Of a stretch of DNA of 33,390 nucleotides, positions 33,338 to 33,390 are shown piece after piece. The stretch is from NCBI RefSeq assembly GCF_001428245.1, contig NZ_LMRV01000059.1, forward strand, positions 1 through 33,390, read 5' to 3'. Below the pieces are notes generated by a model, which saw only the letters and a list, made by a program, of their open reading frames with translations, ran no database searches and was not told where the DNA came from. The first letter of the stretch is position 1, and every line of letters starts with the position of its first letter. Origin of the DNA: Paenibacillus sp. Soil522. GTDB taxonomy: Bacteria; Bacillota; Bacilli; Paenibacillales; Paenibacillaceae. A program made the position numbers and the translations under genes.

Positions 33338-33390
33338 ATGGTAAAAGTGATTGAAAAACTAAAAAAGCAGCTCGTTCCTCGTCAGAGGAT
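33338..33390 (+). CDS. Partial reading frame at the right edge, unidentified
   Basis: ATG 33338 opens a frame reading MVKVIEKLKKQLVPRQR that runs off the window. GAGGAAAT at 33318-33325 could serve as a ribosome site, 12 bases upstream. A short basic helical start like this is seen in some transposases and many other proteins, so no family is assigned. Two other frames are open over the same bases for part of the way. Confidence 0.2.
   Translation, partial: MVKVIEKLKKQLVPRQR

Noticed and set aside
1..33390. CRISPR array, tRNA or rRNA genes, prophage, toxin-antitoxin or defence system
   Set aside because: No regularly spaced repeats, no tRNA-like cloverleaf and no recognisable defence or phage proteins were seen; apart from the edges the genes concern pectin use.

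Overview
The window looks like a pectin-utilisation locus from a Gram-positive, spore-forming-type Firmicute, most likely a Paenibacillus. This rests on strong AGGAGG-type ribosome sites, lipoprotein solute-binding proteins of the LipO/YtcQ type with LplB/LplC-type permeases, S-layer-homology (SLH) modules, and an AraC regulator with an extracytoplasmic sensor. Assignments come from reading the translated sequence; no database search was run.

Layout. Positions 1-1100 are a graveyard: the start of an IS1182-type transposase at the left edge, a broken GNAT acetyltransferase and a DUF4177-like gene with an internal TGA. From 1128 to 4773 an AraC regulator is divergent from a large secreted PL1 pectate lyase. 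4790-5530 holds remnants (an SLH-like piece and the C-terminal part of a Gfo/Idh/MocA oxidoreductase). 5665-8118 has an orphan solute-binding lipoprotein followed by a frameshifted chimera of a carbohydrate-binding module and a cupin. 8288-15094 carries two very large secreted enzymes: a CE12-type rhamnogalacturonan acetylesterase with internal SLH-like modules, and a CE8 pectin methylesterase fused to a PL10 pectate lyase. 15195-16838 holds a possible short transcript and a dead SLH-PL10 gene. 16845-19083 has an intracellular-type pectinesterase and an alpha/beta hydrolase. 19154-23173 has a membrane AraC sensor-regulator divergent from a second solute-binding protein. 23484-32346+ is a long plus-strand operon: third solute-binding protein, two permeases, GH43, an unrecognised 371-residue protein, an MFS transporter, GH105, and two truncated GH28 genes. 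The final kilobase is broken sequence, with an unidentified partial reading frame at the right edge.

How it probably works. Secreted esterases remove methyl and acetyl groups, PL1 and PL10 lyases cut the demethylated backbone, and the resulting oligogalacturonides or rhamnogalacturonides are bound by lipoproteins and imported by the LplB/LplC-type permease. No ABC ATPase is encoded here, so a shared MsmX-type ATPase elsewhere is expected. Inside the cell, GH105 removes the unsaturated uronic acid, GH43 trims arabinose- or xylose-type side groups, and the cytoplasmic pectinesterase and the hydrolase remove leftover esters. The membrane AraC protein and possible CcpA sites would couple this to substrate and carbon status.

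The most distinctive features are the CE8-PL10 fusion, an unassigned module preceding PL10 in both copies, a motif shared by two solute-binding-protein genes at nearly the same distance from the start codon, the unknown 371-residue protein inside a chain of overlapping genes, and the many broken carbohydrate genes, which suggest a locus being trimmed by mutation and recombination.
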